From positions 620,001-684,000 of the forward strand of contig JAFAFE010000006.1 in the NCBI GenBank assembly GCA_023423655.1: a stretch of DNA of 64,000 bases, read 5' to 3'. This document shows, piece after piece, positions 1 to 9,900 of the stretch. The DNA comes from Pseudomonadota bacterium (lineage in GTDB: Bacteria > Pseudomonadota > Alphaproteobacteria > Sphingomonadales > Sphingomonadaceae). The notes below the pieces were generated by a model. It ran no database searches, was not told the origin of the DNA, and worked only from the letters and a program-made list of their open reading frames with translations. The stretch's first letter is position 1; each line of letters starts with the position of its first letter. A program made the translations under genes and the position numbers.

Positions 1-570
1 CTTGGCAAAGTGTTGCGCCTCAACCCCGATGGCACGCCTGCTGCGGGCAATCCGCTCGCGGCCAAGGGCTTCCATCCGGCGGTCTGGTCCTATGGCCACC
101 GCAACCTGCTCGGCCTCGCCTTTGATGCGGCAGGCAATTTGTGGGAGCAGGAAATGGGCCCCAAAGGCGGCGACGAGGTCAACCTCATCCAGCCGGGCCT
201 GAACTATGGCTATCCCAAAGTATCGAACGGCAGCCATTATGACGGCAAAGACATCCCCGACCACGCGCCGGGCGACGGGTTTGAAGCCCCCAAAGTATGG
301 TGGAATCCCTCAATTTCACCGGGCGGGCTGATGATCTATTCGGGCGCTATGTTCCCTGAATGGAAGGGCGATGCGTTTATCGGCGGCCTGTCAGGTCAGG
401 CGCTCATCCGCGTCGATATTGACGGCACCAACGCCAAAAAAGGCGACCAATGGGATATGGGCGCGCGCATCCGCGAAGTCGAACAAGGCCCCGATGGCGC
501 CATCTGGCTACTGGAAGACGGCGCACAAGGCTCGCAAGGGCGGCTGCTGAAACTCACGCCGAAGGGGTAA
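1..570 (+). CDS. PQQ-dependent sugar dehydrogenase family protein, C-terminal part
   Basis: This is the 3' end of a gene that begins before the window; the frame is open from base 1 and stops at 570, leaving about 189 residues. It resembles soluble aldose/sorbosone dehydrogenases of the COG2133 (YliI/Asd-like) family, six-bladed beta-propellers that oxidise sugars with PQQ, usually in the periplasm. The typical family segments are SYGHRNLLGLAFD, then EMGPKGGDEVN followed by GLNYGYP, then an SPGG / YSG stretch, and a closing propeller repeat with DGAIWLLED. The N-terminal part and any signal peptide lie outside the window, so substrate and localisation cannot be judged. It is followed by a REP-like palindrome and no co-directional gene, so it is probably the last gene of its unit. 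Confidence 0.85.
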   Translation, partial: LGKVLRLNPDGTPAAGNPLAAKGFHPAVWSYGHRNLLGLAFDAAGNLWEQEMGPKGGDEVNLIQPGLNYGYPKVSNGSHYDGKDIPDHAPGDGFEAPKVWWNPSISPGGLMIYSGAMFPEWKGDAFIGGLSGQALIRVDIDGTNAKKGDQWDMGARIREVEQGPDGAIWLLEDGAQGSQGRLLKLTPKG

Positions 571-584
571 GTATCCTTCTCCGC

Positions 585-699
585 TCGTCCTGAGTAGCCG
601 TGCCAACGGCGTATCGAAGGACTTGATTCAAGAGTTGGTGCTGCGCGCACATCAGTCCTTCGATACACCGCCCTTACGGGCGGCACTCAGGACGAACGG
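585..699. repeat. REP-like long palindrome (family A, copy 1)
   Basis: An imperfect inverted repeat just downstream of the sugar dehydrogenase. The left arm starts TCGTCCTGAGTAGC and includes TATCGAAGGAC; the right arm has GTCCTTCGATAC and ends ACTCAGGACGAACGG. The same core words recur at 58595-58696 and, in a shorter form, at 54243-54306. Palindromes of this type are scattered between genes in many sphingomonad genomes; here it could also fold at the end of the upstream transcript. Confidence 0.8.
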
Positions 700-1032
700 T
701 GGTGGGGTTAGGGAACGTGATTATCCCCTTTCCTACTGCTGTGCGAAAGGTCATGCGGGGACAACCGCAACGGACATATCTCACCCCCGCAAGTCAAGGA
801 AACAGTCTTGCGCTTTCCCCCGCATCATCCCCGTAATTGCGCTCCGGCAAACTCCTCCCCTTGTCAGGGGAGGATTACCAATGCGTGCGTTCGATCAGGG
901 CGACGCCACACACAATATGTTGTGGTCGGAAAATTGTCCCTTTTGCCCGAACTTTGCGAAGTTAAGGGGGTATTTATGGCTTAATTCTGCGCGTTTCACA
1001 CTTTCGCCCGCCGAACCACCATATCTGGTAGC
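700..1032. other. Gene-free stretch with a half copy of repeat family B
   Basis: No convincing gene is seen on either strand. The only structure noted is a short hairpin at 853-874 (TCCTCCCC / GGGGAGGA arms), which matches the terminal hairpin of the family B repeats at 33843-34040 and 35173-35297, so this may be a decayed half copy. It lies between the convergent ends of the sugar dehydrogenase and the DUF1501 gene. Confidence 0.6.
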
Positions 1033-2178
1033 TCACGCCAAGGCCGTCATCGCCTTCAACCCCTTATGTGCGGGATAGACAGCGCGGGCGACGCGGTCCG
1101 GATCGAGCGCGAAATGGCTGGCGACCGCACCCGAAATCAGGGCTTCGAGCGATGCGGTGGGCTTAAGGTCGCGGCCTTCATAAAGCGCCGCTTGCGATAA
1201 ACCCGGCCAATCGGCCAGCACGCGCCCGCCCTTGACGCCGCCGCCCAGCAACATCGCCGCGCTCGCGGTGCCATGATCGGTCCCGCCGGTGCCATTAACC
1301 GCAACGGTGCGGCCGAATTCGGTCGCGACAAGCACCAGCGTATCGGCCCACTCCGCGCCCAGCCCGGCTTTGAGGCTCGCAATGATGGCGTCGAGATTTT
1401 TAAGCTGGGTCGTCAACCGGCCTGCCTGCTGGTTGTGCGTATCCCAGCCGGTCGTTTCGATCATGACCAGCCGCGCGGCATCGGGACCGGTCATCAGCTT
1501 GGCCGCGAGCGCGCCGATGGCGGTACCATTCTGCCCCTCCTTGGCGAGCGCGCCGACAGTGGCACGGTTCGCAAGGGCTTGGGAAAAAGCGGCATGAAGC
1601 GCGGGGTCGGCTTCATAGAGGGCGGCGGTGCGCTGGATCAGATCCGCGCTCGCATCGGGGAGTGCGGAGGCGGCATAAGAGGAAGCCGGATAAGGCCCGC
1701 GCAGCGCCGTCGCGACCGTCGGCGCGAGCGCAATCGCCTTGGGCGTATCGCGCCCGAACAGGCCGATCACGCGGTTCATCCAGCCATCCTTGGCGGCATA
1801 AGCGGCAAGCCCTCCGGTTTCGAGGATATTCTGCCCGTCAAAATGCGACCGCTCGCGATAGGAGGAGGCAACCGCATGGGCGAACAAGGCTTGTTTGGCC
1901 GCGTAAAGTTTGGCGGTTTCGGCAAGCGCCGGATGGAGCGCAAACATGGCGTCGAGCTTGACCGCATCGGGTGCCACCAATGTGCTGCGCTGCCGCAACA
2001 GGTCGGGGTCGCCGGTCGGAATGAGCGTTGCAAGCCCGTCCGCCGCGCCGCGCTGGATGATGAACACCAACCGCTTATGGGTGGGGAGCGCAGCATGGGC
2101 GATGCGCGCATCCATCATCGTGCCGACACCAGCCAGCGCCAACATGGCGGAAAATTGTCTGCGGTTGAGGGGCATCAT
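1033..2178 (-). CDS. DUF1501 domain-containing protein, Tat-exported
   Basis: A 381-residue protein with a twin-arginine type start (NRRQFSAMLALAG, residues 5-17) followed by a hydrophobic stretch and an AHA-type cleavage region. It belongs to the DUF1501 family, which is distantly related to sulfatases and alkaline phosphatases; its biochemical role is not established. Family features include FIIQRGAADGL near the mature N-terminus, SHFDGQNILETGG, ETTGWDTHNQQ and a late ATEFGRT followed by GTDHGTAS. The gene starts directly at the stop codon of the DUF1800 gene (stop at 2179-2181, ATG at 2178), so the two form an operon, the usual arrangement for these partners. It is probably a periplasmic protein acting with the DUF1800 product. 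Confidence 0.88.
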   Translation of the reverse strand: MMPLNRRQFSAMLALAGVGTMMDARIAHAALPTHKRLVFIIQRGAADGLATLIPTGDPDLLRQRSTLVAPDAVKLDAMFALHPALAETAKLYAAKQALFAHAVASSYRERSHFDGQNILETGGLAAYAAKDGWMNRVIGLFGRDTPKAIALAPTVATALRGPYPASSYAASALPDASADLIQRTAALYEADPALHAAFSQALANRATVGALAKEGQNGTAIGALAAKLMTGPDAARLVMIETTGWDTHNQQAGRLTTQLKNLDAIIASLKAGLGAEWADTLVLVATEFGRTVAVNGTGGTDHGTASAAMLLGGGVKGGRVLADWPGLSQAALYEGRDLKPTASLEALISGAVASHFALDPDRVARAVYPAHKGLKAMTALA

Positions 2179-3591
2179 CTATCTCCGCAAAAATTCGGGC
2201 GACACAAGGAGCAGTGCCATTGCTTGCTTATTATCCTCCGCGCGGGCGAGCGCCTCTGCGGTTTGCGGGCGCAGCGCGTCTCCCAGCACAAGCGGCGCAA
2301 GCGCGCGAGCATCGGGGAGGTCAGGCACCAGCGCGACCAGCCGCGGGGTCGCTTCCACCCGCCGCATCAGCGCGTCGGACGCGAGCCAGCTTGCCGCAAT
2401 ATCGTCAAAGCCTGCGGGCGATTTGGGTTTCCACACCGGATGGCCAAGCTCGTTCATCAGATTGACGAGCATGGCGGGGCGCGGGAATTGCGCAAGGCCG
2501 GTCGCGCGCCCCGCCGACACCAGCCACTCCCACGGCGCCTTATATTTGCTAGCCCCGGCGGCGGTGAGTTCCGGCGCTGCAATCAGTTCTTCATACCAGG
2601 GCGTAAGGTCGCCCTGCCCCGCAAGAAACTTTTTGGCGAGTCGCTCCACCAAAGCAGGCGGCGGATCATCGGCCACAAAATGCCGCGCGAGTTTGAACGA
2701 CAAATGTTTGGCGGTCGCAGGATGCACCGCAAGGTCGGCAAGGATCGCATTGGCCTGCGCCTCGCCCGCTTGCGCATAATTTTTGCCGAGGACCATGCGC
2801 GGGCCGGGTTCATGTTGTGCGGGTGCAAAGCGGAAATCGCCGGGCGTGGCGCGTTGGCGGGGATTGGCTCCGGCATTCGCCCCTGCAATCGTAAAGCCGG
2901 TGAGCGCGCGCGCAAATTCGGTGACGTCGCTCTGGCTATAGCCGCCCTGCACACCCAGCGTATGCAGTTCCAAAATCTCCCGGCCCAGATTTTCATTGAG
3001 ACCACGCGGCTTACCCTCTGCCCCGGCGCGGCGCTTGGCGGCGGGGCTATTCGGGCCGATCGAGGTCGATTGGTTCAAATAGGCCAGCATCGCGGGGTGA
3101 TGCTCGACCGCCAGCAGCATATCGGCAAAGCGCCCGAAAATATGCGGGCGGATCGCTTCCTGCTCCTGCAATCCGGCGAACACGGTCATCAGTACATTAT
3201 CCGCCGACACCGCAAAATGGTTCGACCAGAAATGGACGAGCCGCTCGGCAAAATCATTGTCCGCAGCAACCGCCGCCGCATAGCGCGCAGCCACCTGTTG
3301 CCGATACATGGCGACAATATCCTGTCGCGCGGCGCGATAATCCTGCTGGAGCGCGGGGTCATCGCCCCCTTCGGCGCGTCTCGCCATACGCTGTGCGCGG
3401 CGGCTTTGCTGGAATTCGCCCAGCGCCGCTGCCGCATCGGCACGGCGCGGCAAGCGGGCGAGCGCGGGCGGTTCGACCATATAGCCCGCTGCCGGATCAT
3501 CAAGCCAGCGCGGCGCAGCGCCTGTGGCCTTCACGCCAAGGCCGAGGCGATTGACCAGCCGCATTTTCCTGTTCGCACGGGATTTCGGCAT
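2179..3591 (-). CDS. DUF1800 domain-containing protein
   Basis: A 470-residue protein of the DUF1800 family, found next to DUF1501 in many bacteria; the function of the pair is unknown. Recognisable pieces are ERLVHFWSNHFAVS (around residue 120), LNENLGREILELHTLG, YSQSDVTEFARALTG and a C-terminal LLVSPEFLRR typical of the family. No clear signal peptide is present, unlike its partner. The ATG at 3591 is preceded by GGAGGC at good spacing; an internal ATG at 3564 is less well supported. It is the first gene of a two-gene unit, and a high-GC antisense open frame covering the same bases is a shadow. Confidence 0.88.
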   Translation of the reverse strand: MPKSRANRKMRLVNRLGLGVKATGAAPRWLDDPAAGYMVEPPALARLPRRADAAAALGEFQQSRRAQRMARRAEGGDDPALQQDYRAARQDIVAMYRQQVAARYAAAVAADNDFAERLVHFWSNHFAVSADNVLMTVFAGLQEQEAIRPHIFGRFADMLLAVEHHPAMLAYLNQSTSIGPNSPAAKRRAGAEGKPRGLNENLGREILELHTLGVQGGYSQSDVTEFARALTGFTIAGANAGANPRQRATPGDFRFAPAQHEPGPRMVLGKNYAQAGEAQANAILADLAVHPATAKHLSFKLARHFVADDPPPALVERLAKKFLAGQGDLTPWYEELIAAPELTAAGASKYKAPWEWLVSAGRATGLAQFPRPAMLVNLMNELGHPVWKPKSPAGFDDIAASWLASDALMRRVEATPRLVALVPDLPDARALAPLVLGDALRPQTAEALARAEDNKQAMALLLVSPEFLRR

Positions 3592-3731
3592 GGGGCCTCC
3601 TTATGCCTTTTCGTCCTGCCCTCCCCCCGCTTTTTGTGCGCCGCCCCGTCTGAACCTTGGCTGAGCAGCCAAAGCCGCGCACCAACCCGCTTGCCAGCGC
3701 GCGCGCATAAAGCTAAAGCCGCGACCCACAG

Positions 3732-3805
3732 GCGGGTATGATGTAATGGTAGCCTGTCAGCTTCCCATGCTGAACGCGCGGGTTCGATTCCCGCTACCCG
3801 CTCCA
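3732..3805 (+). tRNA. tRNA-Gly (anticodon CCC)
   Basis: A complete 74-base cloverleaf. The acceptor arm pairs GCGGGTA (3732-3738) with TACCCGC, followed by a discriminator T and an encoded CCA. The anticodon stem TCAGC/GCTGA encloses the loop TTCCCAT with CCC at 3764-3766, and the T arm reads GCGGGTTCGATTCCCGC. It converges with the giant exoprotein gene. Confidence 0.95.
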
Positions 3806-3863
3806 TGTTTTCCTAAAAAACATGCCGTAACGGCCTTGCGCGCACGCTGTCATCCAAATGGCA

Positions 3864-3895
3864 ACGGGAGCATGGCTTGCGCGCCATGCTCCCGT
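3864..3895 (-). terminator. Strong hairpin between tRNA-Gly and the exoprotein gene
   Basis: A perfect 13-base-pair stem (ACGGGAGCATGGC against GCCATGCTCCCGT) with a six-base loop lies 65 bases downstream of the exoprotein stop codon. It lacks a clear T run, so it may act as a factor-dependent or bidirectional end signal or an RNA-stabilising structure rather than a classic intrinsic terminator. Confidence 0.5.
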
Positions 3896-3959
3896 CATCC
3901 CGTTATTGCGAGGCCCCTTATCGGAAGGCCCATCCGGAGGCATATCCCCCGTCTTACCT

Positions 3960-6900
3960 TCAAGCGCGCGGGCGGATGGTATAGCTGTTCGGCGTTACCT
4001 GAACCACCTGAAGGTCATTCTGCTCGATCAGCATCTGAAGCGCGCGCTCCGGTGCCATCGTGCCCCGCACCGCAGGCGCAATGCGGTTGCCGACCTGCTT
4101 CGCGTCGAACAGGATATTGATCTTCGCCAGCTTGCCTACCGCGCGGATCGCATCATCGGTCGGCTGCGCCGGGACGTTGAAGCGCACCAATTTGGGCGCA
4201 GGTGCGGGAGCATCGGGACGCTGCGCCGCAGGGCGGGATGCAACCGGCGTGGCGTCCTGCATCGAACGGGTTTGCGGACGGGGACGTGCGGCCGCCGGGA
4301 CGCAGCGGCCATCCCGATAGGTTTCACCATCGGGACAGCCTTTGCCAAATCCGGTAACCAGCACTTCGATAAGCGATGGTGTGGTCACCGCAGCCCCTTC
4401 GCGCACCTGTTTGGTGGCATTGGCCAATTCTTTTTCCAGCCCGCTACCACGGGCGGCCAGATCACCGGTATCGAGCGATGTCGGCGGCGCCGCGGGCTTT
4501 TCGGGAAGGCCGGTGACGACACCTGCAACCTCGATATTATCCGCGCCCAATATTTCCACGGCCACCGCGTTGAAGTTGCCGCTCACACGAATACCTGCAT
4601 CGCCCGCGTCAATAATGCCGTTGGGGGCAATGAGATCGACGTCGGCGGGCGGTGTGCCGTCAACCGTCGCGAGCGTCCCGATGCCCGCACCGGTCGGTAG
4701 ACCCGCAGGCTCCCGCACGATCCGCGCATAATTGTCGAACAGATAGTCGAAGAAGGGCGGGCTGATCGACGTTTTGGCTCCCTTACCTGCCGCGATGTCG
4801 CCATAAGAGGACCAGATCATGACATTGCCGCCCTTGGTAGTAAGGATACGCGATTCATTCAGCGTAACCGCATCATGGGTGAGAATGTTAATCTCTCCGC
4901 CATTGGTGGTGACAATACCGGAACGCAGCGCGTTACCGCGGTCGCCTTCGGCAGCAGGCTGGCCAGTCTGCGCGGCGGACGCCACCACATTGACCAGTTC
5001 GACCTGACCGCCCGGTATTACCAGTTCGACCTTGCCGCCCGCGTTCGAGATGATCCGGCTGGCAAAGGTTTCATAATCGCCAGCCCAGTTTTCGCTCTTT
5101 TCCTTTTCCGCGCCGGGGAACAGGGTCGCGATTACGTCATATCCGCGCTTGGTGCTATTATAGCGGTCGCTCTTGGGATCATTGGTTTCCCGGCCCGTCG
5201 TACGCAGTTCGAGGAACAGGACACTCCGGTAGAAAGGCGTTTTATAATCGGTCGAAAGCCCGTTCCAATAGGTCCATGCCGTGTCGAGATAGGCTTTTTG
5301 TTCGGCCAGCGTTTCAAAGGGCGCCAGCCCCTGCAAACGGCGGACATAATTGACCAGCCCTTCGCGCGGTTCAGGCTTGGCAAATTCGCCGGTTGCCCCT
5401 GCCGCCCGCGGATATTCGCGATCGAACAGGTAAATCGACAGGCCATCCTCGCCTTTCAGATAATCGGCAAGCGTCCCGTGCGGGTCAATATAGGCTTTTT
5501 CAAATGCCTCATAAGAAGGCAGTCGGTTAAAGCCTGCACTGACCGCAATATCCGCGCCCCCTTCCACTCCGAAAGGCGTCCGTTCGGTGACGATGCCGAC
5601 ACTATTGTCCGGGAGATAAATATCCGTGCCCGCCTCCAATTCAAGACGGCCCGGCCCTTTCACCTGAAGATAGCCATATCTGACCGTTCCACCATCATCC
5701 ACCGACACTGTCGGTAAGCCGTAATGGCTTTGGTCAAAATAAATGCCCTTGTGCGCACGAACCAATGTCACGTCATTGGGATTATTATGTTGGGTTTCAA
5801 AGCTGGGGAAATAGATATTGCCTCCTGCCTGGAACCAGGTTTGTTTGGGCAGATATATCCCTGCAGCGAACGAGCTGACGATGTCCCCCGACCCCGCATA
5901 AATACGCGCAGGGACCAAATCCCCTTTATGCAGTTCGGCGCGGAATGTTTCATTGAACGGCTGCGTTCCGGGATAGAATGTACCGATACCAGCCGTCGCA
6001 AGAGCCGCTATATTCCAATAAGCGGACGCATTGCGGTAATTGGTCACAGTATTGAGCAGTTCCGGCAGCGCCTGGCTCATATAAATGCCTTCGGACTCCC
6101 CACGATATTCGGGATTGAGATAAATTCTTCCCGATTCCCTCAGGTCTGACGCATCGGTCGTATAACCGATCTGCACATTGCGTCCGGCCAGGATATCAAG
6201 ATTGCCCTTTGGGGCCGAGGAAATTATCATCCCGCCCAAAATCCGGACATCCCCCGTTGCCGCAACAGCCGAGAATGTGGGGGGACGTAACCGGTAGAGA
6301 ATGCCTTGCGCGAAATCGCCCGGGCGCTCATCCGTCCCGTGGAAAAAGCGCGGGCCGGGGACTGATGAATAACGCACCATTTCCGTATTATGGCCGGAAT
6401 TGCTCATGATGATATTGCCACCGGCCGAAAAAAGATCGGCAGACGCGTTGTCGCCATAGCTGATAATAGCGTGTGACCGATAATCTTCCCACTCTTCCTG
6501 ACGATACATGACCGGATTGATGAGGACCGGGTCCATAATCGAATCGATGTAAAGATCGCCACCTGTGCGAATTTTAAAACTGCCCGTGCTGGTCAGCATC
6601 ATCGGATTGAGCCGGAAGGGGATGGACGCAATGCGGCCATCGGTATGCAGATAACATGTCAGGTAACTACAGTCATAGTTAAAGCGGGAGATGGTCCCGC
6701 CGGGGAGCATCGCGCCGCCGATATTCATGTCGGCAACGCCATTGCCCACCAGATAGACCCCGCCATAGACATTGCCGCCAACGCGCATCGAAAGATCGCC
6801 GCCGCCGCTATAATGCGCGACCCGCACAACATCATCGTCGGTGCCGCCCGTGACGCGGACGCTGTCGGGAATGGAAACACTCAGATTATGGACATCGCCC

Positions 6901-9900
6901 GTGACGTCCATACTGATATTACCGCCGCCCAGCGCGCCGACCCCGCCTTCGAATGCGGCATGATTAACCCACCAGCTCGTCTGGTTATATTTACCGTCTT
7001 TTTGACGGAAGAACAGGCCGGTCGCCTCGTTGGTTGCGCCTGATCGTCCCATATAGCCGTTGGGCAATTGCGGAACATCATAGCTCGCCCGGATGCTGCC
7101 CGCCGTCTTGATCGAAATATCCCCGCCGCGTTCGCCATATTGAGCCATTTCAGGCTTATCAAAACCCGCAATATCGGCGCTTTGGCGGCCCATTGTATAG
7201 ATTACCGATGGCCGTTCGGCGAGGACCAGATCGCGACCTGCGACCACTTCGATGGCCCCTGTGCCAGTGCGCACATGATAGCCGGTGGCATTGTTCCACT
7301 GTATATAGTTGCGGTAATCAAAGGGGCCAGAAACATAGCCGACGGTTCCATCCGCCGCTTCCTGGCTATAGCCGCCACCCGTTGCGAACAGGATCCATGC
7401 GAGCGGGCGCCGCGCATAGTATTGCGTATCGGCATAATCGCCGGTGGCCGGGTCTTTTTCAATGACGGCACCGGTGCGCGGGTCAATATATTTGCCGTCT
7501 GCGTTGCGTTGCAATTCCACCCAGCCGATGTGGTAATTGCCTTCATCCTCCCTGCGAACGAATTTGCCGTCCGGAGCGACCATATAGAGGCGATGTTCAT
7601 TGCCATAAGCCGGGTCATAAAAATATTCGATTGTGTCGGGCGTACCGCCGACAATGACCGACCCCTTGCCAGCCGCGAGGCGGCTTCCGGCCAGCACCGC
7701 CGCACTGGACGGGCTGTCAAGATTGGCACCTGCGGTGAGGTTGAAGGACCAGCTATCGCCCTTCATCAATTGGCCATCGACGATGCCATCCGAAAGATTG
7801 GCATTGATAAGAAGATCGCCGACCGAACGTAGGGTAAGGACACCCGGCGCACCATTGAAGCGCAGACCCGAAAGATCCCAATCTTCGGCCAGTTCCATAT
7901 CCTTGCCGCTGCGCAGTTCGATACCGGCCACCAGCGAAACGCCGCTGCCAAGCCGCGCTTGGACGGCCCCTGCATTATCCATGAAGCGGATCGCGTCGCT
8001 CGTATAACGGTCAATCCCGGCCTGATCGATTTTTTCCACATTTTCATAAACACGATAGGCTTCGGCATAGACCGAGGCTGCACCGGTTATGGTCCCGTCG
8101 ATACGGTCGATAGCCATATCATCGCCGATTTGCGGGGCACGGAAACGGACGGTTCGCCCGCCCTCTCCGGTACCCGATACATTGATCAGCGCCCCTTGCT
8201 GCATCGCAATGCCCGCTCCGTTCTGGCCGAGCGTTTCGATCAGCACGGTGCCGCCCGCGCCCTTGGCATCGAGCGCATGGGCAAGCAATTTGGAGCCATT
8301 GACAAGGGTCAGCCCTCCGGCTGCGGCGAGGTGGATATTGCCGCCATCGGTGCCCGTTGCATCAAGGGTTCCGGCAATATTGAGCGCACCGTTATTGGCG
8401 ATGATTTCCAGATTGCGCGCCTTGACCGTGCCGGTCAGCGCAACATCCCCATTGGCAATTTCAAAGCTGCGCAACTGGCGGAAGCCCGCTTGGTCAAGCG
8501 TTGCGTTAAACGCTGCAAAATCGGACATGCGGTTGGTGAGCAACCGGAAGCTGCCGCTATTAAACCCGCCGGACGCATCGCCTTTGATTGTGCCGTGGAG
8601 CAGCGCCTCGCCTTGCCCGACGCTGATGTTGAGCGCACCGGCATGGCTTCCCGCCTCGGAGCCGGAAACATTGACGAGCGCATTTTTGGCGAGGACCAAA
8701 TTGCCTTGGTCCGCCGTCAGATTAACCGCGCCCGCATCAATGCCGACCTTTTTGTCGAACAGCGTGACCTCGCCGCCCGTCACATCAATCCGCGCACCGT
8801 CCCCGATGCGTACATCGCCTTGACGCGCATGCAAGTTGAACGTGCCTCCGGTCAGCTTTGTATTGCCGACAAAATCCACCGACGCGCCGGTCAGTCCGAC
8901 GGTTGCACCCGATGAGGAGAAGGGTTGGAGTCCGGCGTCCGCACCGCCATTGGCAATGAGCGCGCCCGTTGTGTCGAAATAAAGCTGCGCGCCACTTTCC
9001 GCCGTAATTTGCGGCGCGTTGAGCGTGAGCGCACCGGCCGCATAAAATGTACCGATATCGCGACCGATAATCCGTTGCGTCGCCGTTATCGTGGTCGATC
9101 CGAAACCGGTCAGCGCCTTGTCCGCGCCTTCAAGATAAATATTATCCGCTGACAGATACAGGCTCCCTGCCCCTTCTGTCGAAGCGCCGCCAGCCCCGAT
9201 ACTGTTTGCAAGCGTCAGGTTTTTGGCGCGGATATCGACCTTGGCGTCGCTCGCGTCCATCAGGCGTAAAGCGCGGCTGTCGAGCGTTATCGTGCGATCG
9301 GATGCAAGGGTCACCGGACCATAAAAATCAATCGACGAATAGCTTTTGAGGCGTAGTTCTGCGGCATTGGTCAAAGCGCCCAACGAGTTGTTGGAAAACA
9401 CCAGACCATCCACGCTATCAGGGACCGCACCAAAGCTGATTTTCCCGGCCGCAGCACCAAGGCTGCGGGTCAGCAGCGTCGCGTCGGGGTTTAATAGCAT
9501 CTGGTCGGTCGCATCCAGATTGACCGAATTGCTGCTTTCAAGCGTCGCGCCGCTTTCGATATAGATATTCCCGCCTGGCTGTATGGCTTCAAGACCCTTT
9601 GCTGCGCGCAAGGCGTTGATTGCGGCCAGCTTGTCGGGATCGGACAGTAATTCTTTCATGCGATCCAGCGCCGCTGCATCGCGCTTCAACGCTATCAGCC
9701 CGCCATCCGACAGGCGCACAACGCCGCCCTGATCAAGGGCCGGATTGATAAGAACATCGTCGGATGTCCACGGTGTGCCTTTGGTGTCGATCACTTCTTG
9801 ATAGGCAGCGGCAACCACATAGTTGCTCGGCTCGCCGGACAATTTGCCCCGTGTCGCCATCTTGCTGCCCGTCGTGACGCGGATATCACCCTTTGATGCC

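Noticed and set aside
623..1078. 151-codon frame on the plus strand
   Set aside because: It runs through a REP-like palindrome and spacer DNA and overlaps the DUF1501 end; no protein-like features.
1273..3741. 822-codon open frame on the plus strand
   Set aside because: It lies antisense to the well-supported DUF1501 and DUF1800 genes; the composition is Arg/Gly-rich with no domain, as expected for a shadow frame in high-GC DNA.
3531..3806. 91-codon frame beginning MERVAGIEPARSAW
   Set aside because: It is the reverse strand of tRNA-Gly and its flank, a frequent false annotation next to tRNA genes.
3960..5100. Possible contact-dependent-inhibition toxin at the C-terminus of the exoprotein
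   Set aside because: The end is a DUF3739-like region, a cysteine loop and an STN domain; there is no toxin-like module and no small immunity gene downstream, where tRNA-Gly and a hairpin follow.
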